The notes under the pieces: generated by a model
Databases searched by the model: none
What the model was told of the DNA's origin: nothing
Seen by the model: only the letters and a program-made list of their open reading frames with translations
In this document: piece after piece, positions 10,801-20,900 of the stretch
Layout of the letters: each line of letters begins with the position of its first letter
Position numbering within the stretch: position 1 is the first letter of the stretch
NCBI GenBank assembly: GCA_008330645.1
Contig: VLTN01000001.1
Coordinates: 1,054,001-1,118,000 of the forward strand
Direction: 5' to 3'
DNA: 64,000 nucleotides
Source of the DNA: Cafeteria roenbergensis
Lineage: Eukaryota > Sar > Bigyra > Bicosoecida > Cafeteriaceae
Made by a program: the position numbers and the translations under genes

Positions 10801-13800
10801 GCCGCCCCGACCTTGGAACGAGCGGCCGCCGAGCTCGCAGGCCGCACTCTGCTCGACGAGGCAGAACGGCTCTGCCGGGCCGAGGCCACTGATCGAGACC
10901 GAGAGGACGAGTGGGCGCGGCGCGGGGCAGGGGTGGCAGCCTCCGATGCAGGGCTTGGAGGGGCGCGCAGGGGGCGACGCGGGGAAGGCGGAGGGCGCGA
11001 CGCGGAGCCGATGCGACCGGCAGAGCCAGCCGACGACGAGGCCGCTCGTTGTCTGGATCCTGCCGCGCTCGAAGCGGGGCGACGGGCTGACGTGGCGCGG
11101 AGCGAGCGGCTGTGAGATGACCGCTTCGGTGTCGCGCGCGACGCCACTGAACGACCCCTCCTCCTCCTCCTCCTGGCGGCCGATAGCAGGGCTTGGTACT
11201 GCCACGCGGCCAGCACGGCGGCAAGTCGCTCGCCTTGGGCGTGCTCCCTGAGGCGGAGGGCGCGGCTCACAACAGCACGGGCGCGATCGAGAGCTCCCCA
11301 TGACGCAAGCCCGGGAGCCGGCGGGGGCGCGTTCGTGGCGGCCGCGGCAGCGACGACAGCTGGCGACGTCGACCCCAGCGCCAGCGCCTCCTGCGCAGCA
11401 AGGCGCTGCCGCCGCAGCCGCCGCCTCCTTGCGGTGGCCGCGAGCCAGGCTCGTACGCGCGCTGCCTTCTCAGCGTGGCTCTCCTTCTGGCCTGGGCGCC
11501 GCAGCGCTGATGCGCCGCTGACTGCGCCCTCGAGCGCGGCACCGTGCCCAGCCATCTCTGCGGCAGAGGCAGCGGCCAGCACGGCCGCCGCCGCACTGGC
11601 GACGGTTGGCTCCGTGCGAGCGCCGGCCCCAGCGCCCGCACCCGCAGGTGGCCCGGCACGAGAACCAGCCCTTGCTCCGCCAGCTTGTCCGTTGCCGATC
11701 TGCGCTCGGCCTGCCTCTGTCGTCCCGGCCACGGACGAGCTCCCACTGGGCGGCGCAAGCACGGTGACGACGGCCCATCGGTCGAAGCACCGTCGCTTCA
11801 GCGCGTCAGGGAACATCCGCTGCTCCACCGCGCGGCACAGCCGCCCCCACGCCTGAGCAGCGCTGCGCATCTTTGCAACGGCGGTGCCCAGCGCTCTAGA
11901 GCGCACAACATGAGCCAGCAGAGCCGCCGCGCGGCGCTTGGCTGCCCAGCAGCGCCACGCCCGGAATAGTCGGGCCGAGACTGCCCGCCCCCCGGCAGCA
12001 GCGGCAAGGGCCCGGACGGAAGCCTCGCCGGCGAAGACGCCTTCACGCGAGCCGCTCTCCGCGGCGAGGCTCCCTTCGAACCGGCAGCCCGGGCGGAAGC
12101 GGGGCAGAGACCTCGGCCGAAACCATGCGACCGCGGCGGCTGCCGCCGCGGCACGATGGCCCAGCAGCCCGGAGGACGGACACCGCGCCTCGGCCGGCGC
12201 GCTGGGAGGCGCCTCGGAGAGGGCCGTATCCATCAAGAGGGCGGCGCCGTGCCGGCCGACTGCTGTCCTGGCCACCGGGGTCGACGCCCCGAGTGACGCA
12301 GCGTCGGCGTGAGCCGCAGCAAATGCGGTCGAGAGTAGGGCGGATCCAACTCGAGGAAAGGCGCCGCGGGCCGGGGGTGAGAGGAACACGAAGCGCACAC
12401 TGCACCGGCGGGGCAAGGGCCACATCCGCGGATCGGGCGCTCGACCAGCAGCTCGCAGGGCCGCGAGTCGCATTCGGGCACTGGCTCCGGCGGGCATGGT
12501 CGCCTGGCCGGCTTCGACCAGCGCGCTGTAAGATATGGGGCACACCATGCCCTCGCCGCCACTGGCCTGAGCCGGGGCGCCCGGGCCACGGTCGCCGGCT
12601 GCACGGTCGCGGTCGCGGCAAGCCTGCGCCGCTGCGACGCACGCCCGGGGCTGCATGAGCGAGCGAGCCTGCGCCACGAGCGACGCAATGTCCCTCCTCA
12701 TCGCTTGCCGCCCGAGCGCTGCGCGGGGGACGCAGGCCGCCGTCGCCCGTCGGCGGGCCCCCGGCCGCATCGTGTTCCGTCTGCGCGCAGCCAGCGACCG
12801 AGCTGCAGCCGACGAAGGCGACTTGGCCGCAGCGGCGACGGCGCCCGGGGCCAGCCCCTCGAACGGCGCGGACGAGAGCCCGACCGAGGTGTCCGAGCCC
12901 TCACTGGGGGGCGGAGGCCGCATGCCCACCCGGCGCTCAAGGCGCTCTCGCTGCAGCGCCCATCGAGCCGTGACCGCCCCCCACGCAACGAGGACCCGAC
13001 GCGAGCGCGCCGACGCCGCCAGGGAGGCCGCTGCCACTGCCTGAATCCTCGCCGCCCTGCCGGCGCGCGCCGCCGCTCCCCACCCGCGAAAGGCTCTGCT
13101 AGCAATGCGCGCCTCGCTGAGAGACTCTGCCCCACGTACCGCCAGCCGATCGCTGCGAACTCTCGCGGCGGCATCCCTCCAAGCGCGAAACCGCCGCTTC
13201 ATGCGCTGGGCGGCGCACACGTTGCCGCGAGCGCGTGCCTGCTCGCCCCGGAGCCGGCCAGCGGCTGTATGCGCCTTGATAGCAGCAAACGCCGCGTGCA
13301 GCCGCGCCTGGCCCGCTCTCCGAGCCGCAATGCTAGCCAGCGAGGCGCGACAGCGCCGAGCGGCTGCGTGCGTTCGCAAGGTTGCAAAGGCTGCGGCCGC
13401 CACCTGGCGCGTCGCAAAGGCTCTGCTGGCTGCCGCAGCCGCCCTGGCCGCGGTCAACGCCGAGCCTGAAACGTGCGGCCGGGGCGCAATTGCGTCCACC
13501 GCAGCTGCTGCGGACGAGCTGGCCTGGACCGCCCCCGCAGCGTGCGCCCCGCCCCACTTGCGCAAGGCAGACCAGTGACGCTGGGCGCCGACGGCCCGCC
13601 ACTCTCCCGCCCCCGGCTCCGCCTGCAGCTCTGAGCCCGCGAGCACCGCAACGGGCGCAATGCCCCGGTCCGCTCTGACGGGCCCGCGCTCCCAGGCTGC
13701 CAGGCCGGACGCGCCGCCGCTGCCCGCGGCGCTCCAAGGCGCGTCGCCTCCCGCCACCGCGGCGTCCGCTGCTGCCTGGAGTACCTGCCTCGCGAAGCGT

Positions 13801-16259
13801 GCCGCCAGGCTGCCGCGAGCGTGCCTGCCGCCCGCGCTGCGCAGCCGCCCGTGGGCGGCAACTGCAGCTGCGGCGCGCCTTCGGTCCAACAGGCCGTTGC
13901 CCGCACCAGCCCCGGCGTCTCCTCCGGGCGGGGACGAGGCGGCGCCGGAGCCGCGACGAGCACGCGGCCGCGCGGCCGACGATCGCGCCGAATTGCCGCC
14001 TCCGTCGCCCAGCGCAAGCGACCGACGAAGGCGGCGAAGCGCCTCCTCCGCCGTTGCGGCCTCCATCAGCGCCCGCTGCAGCGCAACCAGCCGCTCCCCG
14101 ACGAGCACGGAGTCCTGCCTGCCCGCGATCCTGGCCAGAGTGGCCGCGAGCCTGAGCGAGTCTGCAGGCGCCGTCATGGCCTGTCTCGCCAGATGAAAGG
14201 CGTGGGCATGGAGCAGCCCGGCGCGCAGCCACGCCGCGTTGAGCGCGGCTGGGACTTGCGAGCGCCACTCGCGCTGCAGCGGGCCGTCGGTAGACTCGGC
14301 ATCAGCGAGGGCCATCGAAGCCCGGCCAAGCGCGCGCCGCGTGCTCGCGGCCAGCTCTGCAAGAAGGCCGCGATACCGCGCCGCAGGCGGCACGCTGACG
14401 CTGGGGTCCGTGGCTCGGTCACCGGCAGCCCTCGTCGTGGCAGCCGGCGGCGACAGCACGCCGCGTGGCGCGGGCCCGAGCGCCGCCTCCTCCTCAAACT
14501 CCTGCAGAGCCGTTGTCGCCGGCCGCGCGATCATCGCAGCGACCTCCGCGGCGCTGGCTGGGCCTCCACGGCCTCTGCTCCGAGAGCGCTGCTCAGCGAT
14601 GGTGCGGACGAGGGCGTGGGCGTGGGCGTGGGCGTGGGCGTGGGCGTTGGCGTGGGCGCCGAAGGTCTCGCCTCCAGCCCGTTCGGGGAACGATGGCTGC
14701 GCGGGGGGGCTTGGCGGCGGCGAGGGCAGCGCTGCCCCCAGCGTGGCCGACGACACGGCCACCCCATCGGAGGGGGCGGCAGTGGCCGGAGACTCAGGCC
14801 GTCGGGCCAGGCTCGGCCCGCTGCCAGGGGCGGCGGCAGCCAGCCCTGCCCGGTGTCGCTGTTGCCCTGAGGGGGCGAAGGCAGCCGGACGCCCGGCGGG
14901 GCAGCCAGTACGCTCTAGCGCACACCCGCGCTTGCTGCAGCGCAGCCATCGCGAAGCAGCCGCTGCCGATCGCGGCCGAGGACCTCCGCCCCCTTCACTG
15001 CCACTGCGCCCGCTGCTGTTGAAGCCATGCTCTGGGGTAGCTTGAACCGACTGACCGGACGGCTGTGCCCGGCGGCGGGCCAGCGCTAGCACCGCAGCCG
15101 GCACCCTCGCGGCAGGCAGCACGGGAGCTTCCGGCAGCGCATTGGCGCCCCCCGGCCGGCGCCTCGGCCTGGCTCCCAGGTGCGGGTGCAGCCTCACCAC
15201 CGGCCTGCTCTCCCACGCCGCCGACAGGGACGGCGCGGCGAAACGTTGCGCCGACGACGTCCAGTCAGGATCCGCCTCCCCCGCCGACAGCCAGGACGCT
15301 GCTGAGACTGCAGGCCGCTGTCGAGGGCGGTTGTTTGGGGGCGGGGGAGAGGCGCCGCGCTGCTGCGAGCGCGATCCCGACTGCGAGCGACGCGCGCCTC
15401 TCCGGGGCAGCGGCGGATTCGACAGGCCCGTGGCCGGGCCAACAGCCTGGCGGGTGAGCGACACCGGGCCGCCGGCAAGCGAAGAGTCCACCGTTTCGCG
15501 CCGAAAGAGCGTGTCGTCGTCGGCAATGGCGGCCGCCGCGCACCGCGCCCCGGCCGGCGCCGACTCTGCAGCCAGCGCCTCCTGCCCGCGACGCGGTTGC
15601 TCCCTCCTCGAGCGTCCGGGGCAGGGCGTCGCGCCTCGGGGCAGGGGCGCGCAGCCAGCGGCGCCGCGCTGCGCTGCCTCCGGGCGTCCGGCGCCGCTGC
15701 TCCGGGAGCGGCGGTTGCCGCGGCCGCGTGCGCTCGCGAGGGATCCGGACCGAAACGTGGCGCCACCGCCGCTCATTGGGCCGTGCAGGGTCTCCAGGCG
15801 TGCAAGAAGCGCCGCGGGGCCCACGGAGCCGTCTCCCTCTCGCAGCCAAGCGATCTGGCCCAGCGCAACGTCTGTCGCAGCCACCCTCTCCCAGCCGGGG
15901 AGCGGCGGCCCGGGGCGCAAGGGCCAGCCCGGGGAGGGCGGTACAGGCTCCGGGGTCGGGCCCCGGATGAAGCGAGGCACGGGGAAGGGCGCCGATCGCC
16001 TCCGGGCGGGAGCGGCGGGGCGTTGCATGTCAGGGGCAGAGGCCTGCCTGCCAGTTGCGGCAGGCCTGGGCGCAGCGCGCCGGCCGGGAGGGCCAGCCCC
16101 CCATGGCACACGCTCGCGGGGTGAACCGCTCGGCCTTTTACTGTTGCCACGCTCCAGCTGGTCCAGCAAGGAGTCCAGGCTGAACTCTGTCGCGCTGTCG
16201 CTGCCGAGCGCCAGGTCCTCGCCCTCCAGCAGCTCGCGTGTTTCCGAGCCAGCGGCCAT
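7896..16259 (-). CDS. Giant Ala/Ser/Arg-rich protein with Sfi1-like (centrin-binding) repeats
   Basis: A single uninterrupted frame of 2787 codons, starting MAAGSETRELLEGEDL. Most of it is low complexity. Around residues 935-1110 there are repeated short helices with the pattern AF-x-x-W/L followed by basic/alanine sequence (AAFATLRTHAAARR, LHAAFAAIKAHTAAGR, RRFRAWRDAAARV, ASRAFRGWGAAARAG, RRVLVAWGAVTARW). More occur near 1428-1495 (LFRAWRCWAAKRR, RRCFDRWAVVTVL) and 1686 (LAAVLAAWQYQALLSAARRR). This is the Sfi1 repeat pattern, whose members bind centrin at centrosomes, basal bodies or spindle poles. A (His-Ala)n run, a 13-residue tandem repeat and a histone H1-like Lys/Ala-rich C-terminus are also present. 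In-frame introns cannot be excluded. It is head-to-head with the gene at 16538, 278 bases away. Confidence 0.65.
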   Translation of the reverse strand: MAAGSETRELLEGEDLALGSDSATEFSLDSLLDQLERGNSKRPSGSPRERVPWGAGPPGRRAAPRPAATGRQASAPDMQRPAAPARRRSAPFPVPRFIRGPTPEPVPPSPGWPLRPGPPLPGWERVAATDVALGQIAWLREGDGSVGPAALLARLETLHGPMSGGGATFRSGSLASARGRGNRRSRSSGAGRPEAAQRGAAGCAPLPRGATPCPGRSRREQPRRGQEALAAESAPAGARCAAAAIADDDTLFRRETVDSSLAGGPVSLTRQAVGPATGLSNPPLPRRGARRSQSGSRSQQRGASPPPPNNRPRQRPAVSAASWLSAGEADPDWTSSAQRFAAPSLSAAWESRPVVRLHPHLGARPRRRPGGANALPEAPVLPAARVPAAVLALARRRAQPSGQSVQATPEHGFNSSGRSGSEGGGGPRPRSAAAASRWLRCSKRGCALERTGCPAGRPAAFAPSGQQRHRAGLAAAAPGSGPSLARRPESPATAAPSDGVAVSSATLGAALPSPPPSPPAQPSFPERAGGETFGAHANAHAHAHAHAHALVRTIAEQRSRSRGRGGPASAAEVAAMIARPATTALQEFEEEAALGPAPRGVLSPPAATTRAAGDRATDPSVSVPPAARYRGLLAELAASTRRALGRASMALADAESTDGPLQREWRSQVPAALNAAWLRAGLLHAHAFHLARQAMTAPADSLRLAATLARIAGRQDSVLVGERLVALQRALMEAATAEEALRRLRRSLALGDGGGNSARSSAARPRARRGSGAASSPPGGDAGAGAGNGLLDRRRAAAAVAAHGRLRSAGGRHARGSLAARFARQVLQAAADAAVAGGDAPWSAAGSGGASGLAAWERGPVRADRGIAPVAVLAGSELQAEPGAGEWRAVGAQRHWSALRKWGGAHAAGAVQASSSAAAAVDAIAPRPHVSGSALTAARAAAAASRAFATRQVAAAAFATLRTHAAARRCRASLASIAARRAGQARLHAAFAAIKAHTAAGRLRGEQARARGNVCAAQRMKRRFRAWRDAAARVRSDRLAVRGAESLSEARIASRAFRGWGAAARAGRAARIQAVAAASLAASARSRRVLVAWGAVTARWALQRERLERRVGMRPPPPSEGSDTSVGLSSAPFEGLAPGAVAAAAKSPSSAAARSLAARRRNTMRPGARRRATAACVPRAALGRQAMRRDIASLVAQARSLMQPRACVAAAQACRDRDRAAGDRGPGAPAQASGGEGMVCPISYSALVEAGQATMPAGASARMRLAALRAAGRAPDPRMWPLPRRCSVRFVFLSPPARGAFPRVGSALLSTAFAAAHADAASLGASTPVARTAVGRHGAALLMDTALSEAPPSAPAEARCPSSGLLGHRAAAAAAAVAWFRPRSLPRFRPGCRFEGSLAAESGSREGVFAGEASVRALAAAAGGRAVSARLFRAWRCWAAKRRAAALLAHVVRSRALGTAVAKMRSAAQAWGRLCRAVEQRMFPDALKRRCFDRWAVVTVLAPPSGSSSVAGTTEAGRAQIGNGQAGGARAGSRAGPPAGAGAGAGARTEPTVASAAAAVLAAASAAEMAGHGAALEGAVSGASALRRPGQKESHAEKAARVRAWLAATARRRRLRRQRLAAQEALALGSTSPAVVAAAAATNAPPPAPGLASWGALDRARAVVSRALRLREHAQGERLAAVLAAWQYQALLSAARRRRRRGRSVASRATPKRSSHSRSLRATSARRPASSAAGSRQRAASSSAGSAGRIGSASRPPPSPRRPLRAPPSPASEAATPAPRRAHSSSRSRSVASARQSRSASSSRVRPASSAAARSKVGAAPPSPASTLASHSASVRSRVQGDGFGAQARTPARRTRPASVASTPATARPTRLTSAVALRRSRPVASVAPSARKARAGGSVASSARKARAGGSVASSARKARAGGSVSSSARKARPAVSATARRPGTAVSRASTSSTRSLRRPAVASVAPSAASARRRSARSSVANARSPRGRSPAPSVRLVRRSAAGSRSSRPSSAASPSRRARGTAAGAAKKAGSVKSATAGNRGAAAASRAKRAVGASSKPAAASRSRDTAAPAARKHQSAQRTPPRSKPKRSSARARASAPPSRVGGPVGASSPLPSGPSSVSSWGSRTLPRAPENLPLGSEASAAVYSQSEASTLAGAGREDVPGQAIGPEPVTPGLRVKVSSRLRSLQLAAPPTAKAPCRSSPATVAAAAPSSGQAPGTRDSAASGFAPSAAWEQQPASPNSSASADDVTEAGMPVVADDDLATAVGAESAPSPQEPRRAARRSVLVAARLRRLGTSVPERHASGRAAVVRSHEGWASPAQLPPLTVDGSASGSSSGGASSSQAGARCSAGFHTAGRASREGSDGRSAGSGSRSGSSSRSAGTDFASGTHSDSAAGSVPASADLSPSLRVSSSSSSPSLRAAAAAAEASPARIRRRSRALRRVSASRPASPGGRQRQATSRHRSLSAEPSPAPTPGHSPSPASFGSRVSAQRGSSAAGTSPLALSLPAAPLPRAPSPLAPPPLPSASAMRPSGGIPLEHGIPVFDYKAAVGRHGTGGQAAVVGGEPALPARTRRAPPPPPPPPPNPSQGARPTSRIAQPSRRVLSAIDGSAAQEHAPAPARTKRRSNRVSSEKQKPVAARATSAAGAPRAKTAAKARALAKSKAKTKAEPEAKSRSSVDGSGKESATRLRPKAAAKASATPSAKRKSQTSTGVPVSRPGPTRRPLQRGGETGTKGLAQPRPRARAASRPKATAKVAGTATAPKATKTSRPAPARASSRGVRR
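10459..10605 (-). repeat. 39-bp tandem repeat within the Sfi1-like gene
   Basis: Three full copies and one partial copy of a 39-base unit encode, on the minus strand, a 13-residue repeat (SARKARAGGSVAS). Copies are nearly identical at the DNA level, so expansion is recent or homogenised. The repeat is basic and serine-rich and lies in the low-complexity C-terminal half. Confidence 0.9.
14613..14658. repeat. GGGCGT hexanucleotide repeat
   Basis: About seven copies of GGGCGT (one GGGCGTT variant) on the plus strand. They encode an alternating Ala-His run on the minus strand inside the Sfi1-like protein. Confidence 0.9.
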
Positions 16260-16537
16260 TGCGGCGCAACCAGTCCAGGCAAGCTCGCCGCTGGTGCATG
16301 CGGCGGGCAGGACAGGCGCCGCTGCGCTCGCAGTTGGTGCGCAAGTCGGGGGGCTTGCGCTTGGCCGCCGTTAAACCGGCGGCGCGTTGCTGCAGAGCCG
16401 CGCGCTCGCACGCCCGGCGTCCTGCCCCGGAAGGCAACCGCACACTCCCGCCAGGGCAGCTCCAAGCCCGACCGCGCTCGGACGCCTCTGCGGTTGCGGG
16501 GACCGGGCGCAGGCCTGGCCGGCCCTGCCCTCCGGGA
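16260..16537. promoter_or_regulatory. Candidate bidirectional promoter region
   Basis: 278 bases separate the start codons of two head-to-head genes, the Sfi1-like gene on minus and the gene at 16538 on plus. No TATA-like element stands out in this GC-rich DNA. The call rests only on geometry. Confidence 0.35.
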
Positions 16538-17668
16538 ATGGCCTCGGCCGGCAAGGATGCTGCGTGGAAGGGCCGCGTGGAGCAAATCGAGGAGCTGGCG
16601 CAGACGGACCCCGTGCTTGGGCAGCGACTGCGGGCCGCGCGCTCTCTCGAGCTCCTCAAAGCGCACGACTCTCGGGAACGGGACTCCGAGTCTGACTTTG
16701 CAGCCGCGATGATGCGCCGAGAGAAGGAGGACTTGCTGCGGATAAACGCGCGCGTCAGGCAGGTGAACCAGTGGTGCAAGCAGCTCGGAGAGGACAGGCG
16801 CTACACACTCGTCAAGTACCCCTCGGACTTGACAACGCCGTACGGTCGGCTGATGGCGAAGCACGATGCCAGCGTGGCGCAAAAGGCCGCGCTCCTGAAG
16901 CCGCACCTTGCGCTGCCCGCGGCGCCGTCCTCCCCGCGGCAGCGGCCGTCTCGCGAAGACGTATACCACTCCGCCACCGCTGCAATGCGGTCACCAGAGC
17001 GGCAGCGAGCCGGCTCCGCCGCGCCGCCCGGGCGGAGCGCAGCCAGGCCGACGTCAGCCAGCTCGGCAGGAGGCGCCAAGGCCGCCGCACCGCCTGTGGG
17101 CGAGACAGCGCGCCCAGCTTCGGCGGCCCTTGCCAGGGCGACCGTTCCTCCAGTCACGACGTCGCGGGTGGTGATCCGGCTCGCGCAGGCCTCTGGGGAG
17201 CCGCGGCAGCTGTCGGTTGCGCTGTTTGAGAGGGAGGTCGCGAAGCTGTCGCGCCGAGTTGCAGAAGCTCGCGCTGCGGGGACGCTTGGACAAGGCGCTG
17301 GGGCAGGCGGCAGCAGCGCCGAGCCATCTTCCCAGGGCGCTGCAGCAGCGCGGAGCAAGCGAGGCGCGGACAGGCTGCTGATTTCCGAGGCATCGGCCCT
17401 CGTGGACGCACGTGCGTCGCCCATGGCCGCCACCGCGGCAGCGGCAGCGCGCGCCAGGCAAAGCAAGGCGCAAGTTCAAGCCGAGCTGCGGCGCGCGCTG
17501 CGGGAGACGGCTTTTTTGACACAAGCGCTGCGCACGCAGGCAAAGGTGCTGCGTGACAAGGGCTGGAACGCTGGCGGTCGTGCTGGGGCGGTGCCGCGGG
17601 CCCCAGAAGGGGCGGCGGAACTTGCACGAACTATCGCTCGCTCGGGAACCGCTCCGTGGGAGGACTGA
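16538..17668 (+). CDS. Unrecognised protein, charged N-terminus and Ala-rich body
   Basis: 376 residues from MASAGKDAAWKGRVEQ. The frame is open further upstream, but this ATG begins the charged, helix-like sequence and leaves room for a divergent promoter. The first 120 residues look well ordered: REKEDLLRINARVRQVNQW, then CKQLGEDRRYTLVKYPSD. A Ser/Pro/Ala-rich linker follows, then a segment near residues 205-250 (VVIRLAQASGEPRQLSVALF) and a C-terminal helix (QVQAELRRALRETAFLTQAL) that could form a coiled coil. I do not recognise the family. Its head-to-head pairing with a likely centrin-binding protein makes a cytoskeletal or flagellar role worth considering, but that is only context. Confidence 0.6.
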   Translation: MASAGKDAAWKGRVEQIEELAQTDPVLGQRLRAARSLELLKAHDSRERDSESDFAAAMMRREKEDLLRINARVRQVNQWCKQLGEDRRYTLVKYPSDLTTPYGRLMAKHDASVAQKAALLKPHLALPAAPSSPRQRPSREDVYHSATAAMRSPERQRAGSAAPPGRSAARPTSASSAGGAKAAAPPVGETARPASAALARATVPPVTTSRVVIRLAQASGEPRQLSVALFEREVAKLSRRVAEARAAGTLGQGAGAGGSSAEPSSQGAAAARSKRGADRLLISEASALVDARASPMAATAAAAARARQSKAQVQAELRRALRETAFLTQALRTQAKVLRDKGWNAGGRAGAVPRAPEGAAELARTIARSGTAPWED

Positions 17669-17980
17669 CGGCGGCCACTTGCGCTGCGGTGGCCCGATCC
17701 GCGGTTTTGGCTGGTTTCAAGGATTGCGCGACCCAGCAGCGAGAGATTTTGTGGCCAGGACCAATGGACGCCGTGAACCGCGCTCCCACGCACGTGTCAC
17801 ACGTCCTCCTGCTTCCCGGGGTCGGACCCCAAGCGGAGGAGTCGGTTCGTTCGCTTCGAAGCCGCTGCCGGAATGCACTCGACCCGTTTCGTCGCGTCCG
17901 CGTCCGCGTCCGCGTCCGTGTCCATGCCACCGAGCCCGCCCTTCCCCCGATCACCGAACCTCGCGGCGTTGCGCCTCGGC
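17669..17980. other. Convergent intergenic region with hexanucleotide repeat
   Basis: The 3' ends of the plus-strand gene (stop 17668) and HRQ1 (stop 17981) face each other. The only structure seen is a short run of CGTCCG-type hexamers at about 17895-17925. Confidence 0.5.
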
Positions 17981-20900
17981 TCACGTGGACCCGCCGGGGG
18001 GCTCTGTTGCAGCTGCCGCAGCACATGAGGCCTCGAGCTCGGCGGCTAGGCGCGCTGCCTCGGCGCCGTATACGTGCACGCCGGGGGGGAAGACCCCAAG
18101 CACCCCGCGCAGGATGATGATGGCAGCAGGCTTGTCTATCACGTAGTTGTAGCCTCTGCACGCAGGATCATGGCAGCAGCTGGGGCAGCCAGGCACGCAC
18201 GGGCAGCTCTCCAAAATGGCGAGCGCCTGCCTGAACATGCGGCGCGCGCGCTGGAAAGCGGCCGCGGCGACGCCGATCCCCCCCATTCGGTTGTCGTACA
18301 CCATCACGCGAAGGGGACGGGCGCGCTCGGCCAGCGGGTTGGCGCAGTCCATGCCAAGGTCGGACCTGTCGCAGAGCACGAACTGCGGCAGCGCCGCCAC
18401 GAGGGCGTGCGAAGCAGCGTGGCACCCCCCAATGAAGTCCATGCCGTGGGCGTCGAGGTACAGCTTGACTGCGAGCGGGACATCGGCCCACATGGCGTGA
18501 GTGACGAACTCATGCGGCGGCATGTCCACGTCGCACATGTCAAGGAGCTTGCCGCTCTTCTTCCAGATCTTCCGATAGCCGAACACCCGCCGAATGCACT
18601 GAATTCGCCCAAAGTGCGTCCGCCCGTCGGCCCCAGTGCGAGTGCGCGAAAGGACGTTCACATCTGTAAAGTCTCGCGTGTCAGTGTAGTACTGCTCGCT
18701 GGTCACCCTGGCGCTTGCAACGCCCCGCCCCAGATCCAGCTTCACAATCTGCGAACGCAGAGACGGAACAAACCGGCCAAGGCGGCAAGCGATCGGCTCG
18801 AGTCGAGCTGGTGGGGGCCGGCCAGTCCAGGTTTCGCGAGATGCAAGGCGTCAGCTGGAGCAACCGGGCGTCGTCGCGCAGCCAGCTGCTGTACCCGCCC
18901 CCCCGAAAAAAACGCACACAAAAACAGCCTCAGCGCTTGCGCATGGCGCGATGCGCTCTCTCACCTTGTACGTCACCCCCTGGTTCATGTATATTGCGCC
19001 TTCGTACGCCTCCCACAGCGCGCTGCTGTACTCGATGTCGTCGATCAGCCGATTCCGGTCGCCGGCGTCGACAACGAGCACACGCTTCTCGTCCACTGAT
19101 CGGAGCGAAACGTTCCGCTGCGCTTCGTGGACCCAGGGAGCAGGCCCGAACGCGCGAGGCTTCAGCTCGCGGCCCCGAGGCCCATGCCTCGTGGCGCCCG
19201 CGCCCGGAGCAGCAACGGCGGCCTCACCCAGCACACCGAACCCGCCGTCCTGATGGTCAGGAACCCGTGTCAAGATGCCCTGCTTGCGCAGCCCAGCCAA
19301 AGTTGTACCCAGCTCTGGCCCGAACAGCGATAGGTCCCAGGGAGCGAGGGGTGCCTCGCAGGCTGCGCAAATGGCGTGCGCGCGAAGCACGTGAGGGTTT
19401 CCCGTGTCAATCAGGGCTGCTTCCGGGGGTTTCCTCACGAGCGCTTCAGGCTGCCTGACGAAGAACTGCTCGGTCGGAGACGCGAACGTGACGAGAATCG
19501 CAACAGCCGGTCGGCCGCCCCGTCCGGCACGGCCAGCCTGCTGCCACATGGACGCGGCGGATCCAGGATACCCAAGCAGCACGACGCAGTCCAGCGAGCC
19601 GATGTCGACGCCCAGCTCAAGTGCGTTTGTGGCCACCACTCCAAGCAAAGCGCCACCGAACAGCTGCTTCTCGATGGCGCGACGGTGCTCCTTGATGTAC
19701 CCGCCCCGGTAGGACTTGACCTTGGAGATGAGGTGCGGCGCTTTTGCGCTCAAACGCTCGTGCGCGTACTGCAGCGTGAGCTCGGCCACGCGTCTGACTT
19801 TGCAAAACAGGAGGGTGCGCATGCCTCCCTCGACCAAAGCAGCGAGCAGCGCTGAGGCCTCCACAATGGCCGACTTCCGGGACGGCGCGCTTGCGGCTTG
19901 CGTCTCCAGCAGCGCCGACGCCCAGCCCGCGGGAGGAACGAGGCTCTGTCCGGCGCCGCCTGGGAGGCATCCCGCTCTGGGGTGGCCTGTTGAGGCAGCG
20001 GCTGCAGCGGCAGGCGTCTCGCCGCCTGCAGCTGGCGAGGAAGCGGAGTGCTGGGCCTGGCCGGCTGGACCCGACCCGCCAAGGTTGCCTTTGGCGCAGC
20101 TCGGCAGGGAGCTTGGCTCCCTGGGCAGCTCGTGTTCCAGCGGCAAAGGCCAGGCGTCGCCGTCAGGCCAGCGCAAGCGCGCCTCACCGCCCAGTTGGGC
20201 AGCGATTTGCACACCTCGCGCAGCCTTGCCTCCGGTCACGGCTTCCCATCCACGAGCGGCGGAGCGTGACCTGTCGCGAAACGCGCCCTTGTACATTGCC
20301 GTGCTGCCGCGAAAGCGTGAGTGTGCACCTCGAGCAGGTGACCGACTGCCAGCTGGGCTGCTTGCTGTTCGCGAGCGCGCAGCGAGCTCGTCTCTGAGCG
20401 CGACGGCGCCAGCTTGAGACTTGCTTGGCGAACGCTCGTCGGGCGAGTCGGCACGGGCATGGCCACCGCCTCTGTCGGAGGCTTGCCCATCACCTCGTGG
20501 CACCTTGGCGGTGTGCGGGCTGGAGTCTGACGGCCGTCGTTCTCGCTTCCGCCGCTTCACTTCCTGCCTGGCATCAACCAGAGCTCGGCCGCCCCACTCC
20601 TCGGCCTCTGCCTTGTTGCGCTCGATCAAGTCTGCAACGAGCGGGGGATTCCATAGCAGGAGCTTGCGTCCACCTGCAGCCGATGTGTCACGAGAAACGA
20701 CCACGTAGCCACCGCAGTCCGAGATAGCATCTTCAGCAGCCGTCGGCGCAGGGGTTGAGCTAGCTTCGCTCCGAGTGGGCTCCCAAGCGGTCCAGTGCCC
20801 GCCTGGGCGTGGCAGCCCTGCCGTCGCAGTCGATTCGGCTCCCGAATCGGCGCCTCTCGCAGCCATGCTTCGCGCCTCCACGGCCGTCCCCTGGGTGGTC

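Noticed and set aside
8623-11251. Long plus-strand frames opposite the Sfi1-like gene
   Set aside because: Mirror of the minus-strand coding composition. They lack helical repeats or domain motifs and overlap each other in several frames.
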